Of a DNA stretch of 5,734 bases, positions 5,362-5,734 are shown piece after piece (the first letter of the stretch is position 1; the number at the start of each line of letters is the position of its first letter). The stretch is from NCBI GenBank assembly GCA_018818905.1, contig JAHIRA010000166.1:1-5734 (forward strand), in the 5' to 3' direction. The position numbers and the translations under genes are program-made. The notes below the pieces were generated by a model. That model made no database searches. It was given only the letters and a program-made list of their open reading frames with translations, and was not told the DNA's origin. Source of the stretch: Patescibacteria group bacterium. Lineage in GTDB: Bacteria; Patescibacteriota; JABMPQ01; JAHIRA01.

Positions 5362-5734
5362 ATGCGAAAGAAAATTTGGCTGGCTTTTGCAGCTATCTTA
5401 GTATTAACAATTTTGGCCGGGGTGATTGATTACCCCAAAGGTCCGGATCTCAAAATAGATTGGGGCGACTTTAAGGTTGATAAAGAAATCAAGATCAATC
5501 TAGGCTTAGATCTACAGGGCGGCGCCCATCTGGTTTATGAGGCAGATATGTCAAACAAGGCCCCAGAAGAATATGATGACGCTCTTGCTGGAGTTAAAGA
5601 TGTGATAGAAAGAAAAGTCAACGCACTAGGTCTTAATGAACCGGTGATTCAAACAAATAAAAGTGGAAACAATTACCGAGTTATCATTGAGCTTCCTGGT
5701 GTTACGGATGTCAATGAAGCTATAGAAATGATTG
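5362..5734 (+). CDS. secD: Protein translocase subunit SecD, N-terminal part (3' end outside window)
   Basis: SecD pairs with SecF in the membrane and uses the proton-motive force to help pull and release proteins emerging from SecYEG. The 124 visible residues begin with MRKK and a membrane segment (about 5-22). The periplasmic first domain follows, with the hallmark INLGLDLQGGAHLVYE (45-60), then DVIERKVNALGLNEPVIQ (80-97) and YRVIIELPGV (105-114), all typical of SecD. Family length is usually above 400 residues, so most of the gene lies beyond the window. The start is uncertain. ATG at 5353 is in frame, would add MIR, and is the first ATG after the in-frame TAA at 5335-5337. ATG at 5362 is preferred because it leaves a longer leader from the predicted promoter. 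Neither has a clear Shine-Dalgarno. secF would be expected downstream. Confidence 0.94.
   Translation, partial: MRKKIWLAFAAILVLTILAGVIDYPKGPDLKIDWGDFKVDKEIKINLGLDLQGGAHLVYEADMSNKAPEEYDDALAGVKDVIERKVNALGLNEPVIQTNKSGNNYRVIIELPGVTDVNEAIEMI

Overview
The window looks like a piece of a bacterial chromosome, probably from the Candidate Phyla Radiation (Patescibacteria, Parcubacteria-like). This assignment is inference. It rests on the combination of an FG-GAP/YkuD fusion protein, a repeat-rich 704-residue protein of a type I associate with these genomes, and AT-leaning composition. All supported genes are on the + strand and read with ordinary stop codons, including TGA.

Layout: (1) 1-570 is the 3' end of secA, ending in a complete SEC-C zinc-binding tail. 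(2) 594-1391 is an AT-rich SAM-dependent methyltransferase with a GTG start. (3) 1400-1489 is a second, detached copy of the SecA C-terminal tail, out of frame with the methyltransferase and lacking one zinc-binding cysteine. The methyltransferase therefore sits between two ~90-bp imperfect direct repeats of the secA 3' end. (4) 1569-3683 encodes a 704-residue protein of unknown function with a CxxC-x10-CxxC zinc ribbon, a central WCTA-containing domain and a C-terminal solenoid of exact 21-residue repeats. (5) 3824-5245, with its own predicted promoter and a good Shine-Dalgarno, encodes an exported protein with six FG-GAP-like blades followed by a YkuD L,D-transpeptidase domain. (6) A strong symmetric hairpin terminator at 5261-5296 ends that unit. 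(7) A further promoter leads into the 5' end of secD, cut by the window edge.

The genes share a loose envelope and secretion theme. SecA is the translocation motor, SecD the accessory translocon subunit, and the transpeptidase is a likely Sec client that modifies peptidoglycan. The methyltransferase resembles enzymes I associate with surface-glycan loci. The 704-residue protein has no signal peptide, so nothing in its sequence ties it to export.

The points most worth a second look are the duplicated secA tail bracketing the methyltransferase, the possibility that this tail was or is fused to the methyltransferase through a -1 frame change, and the modular 704-residue protein.
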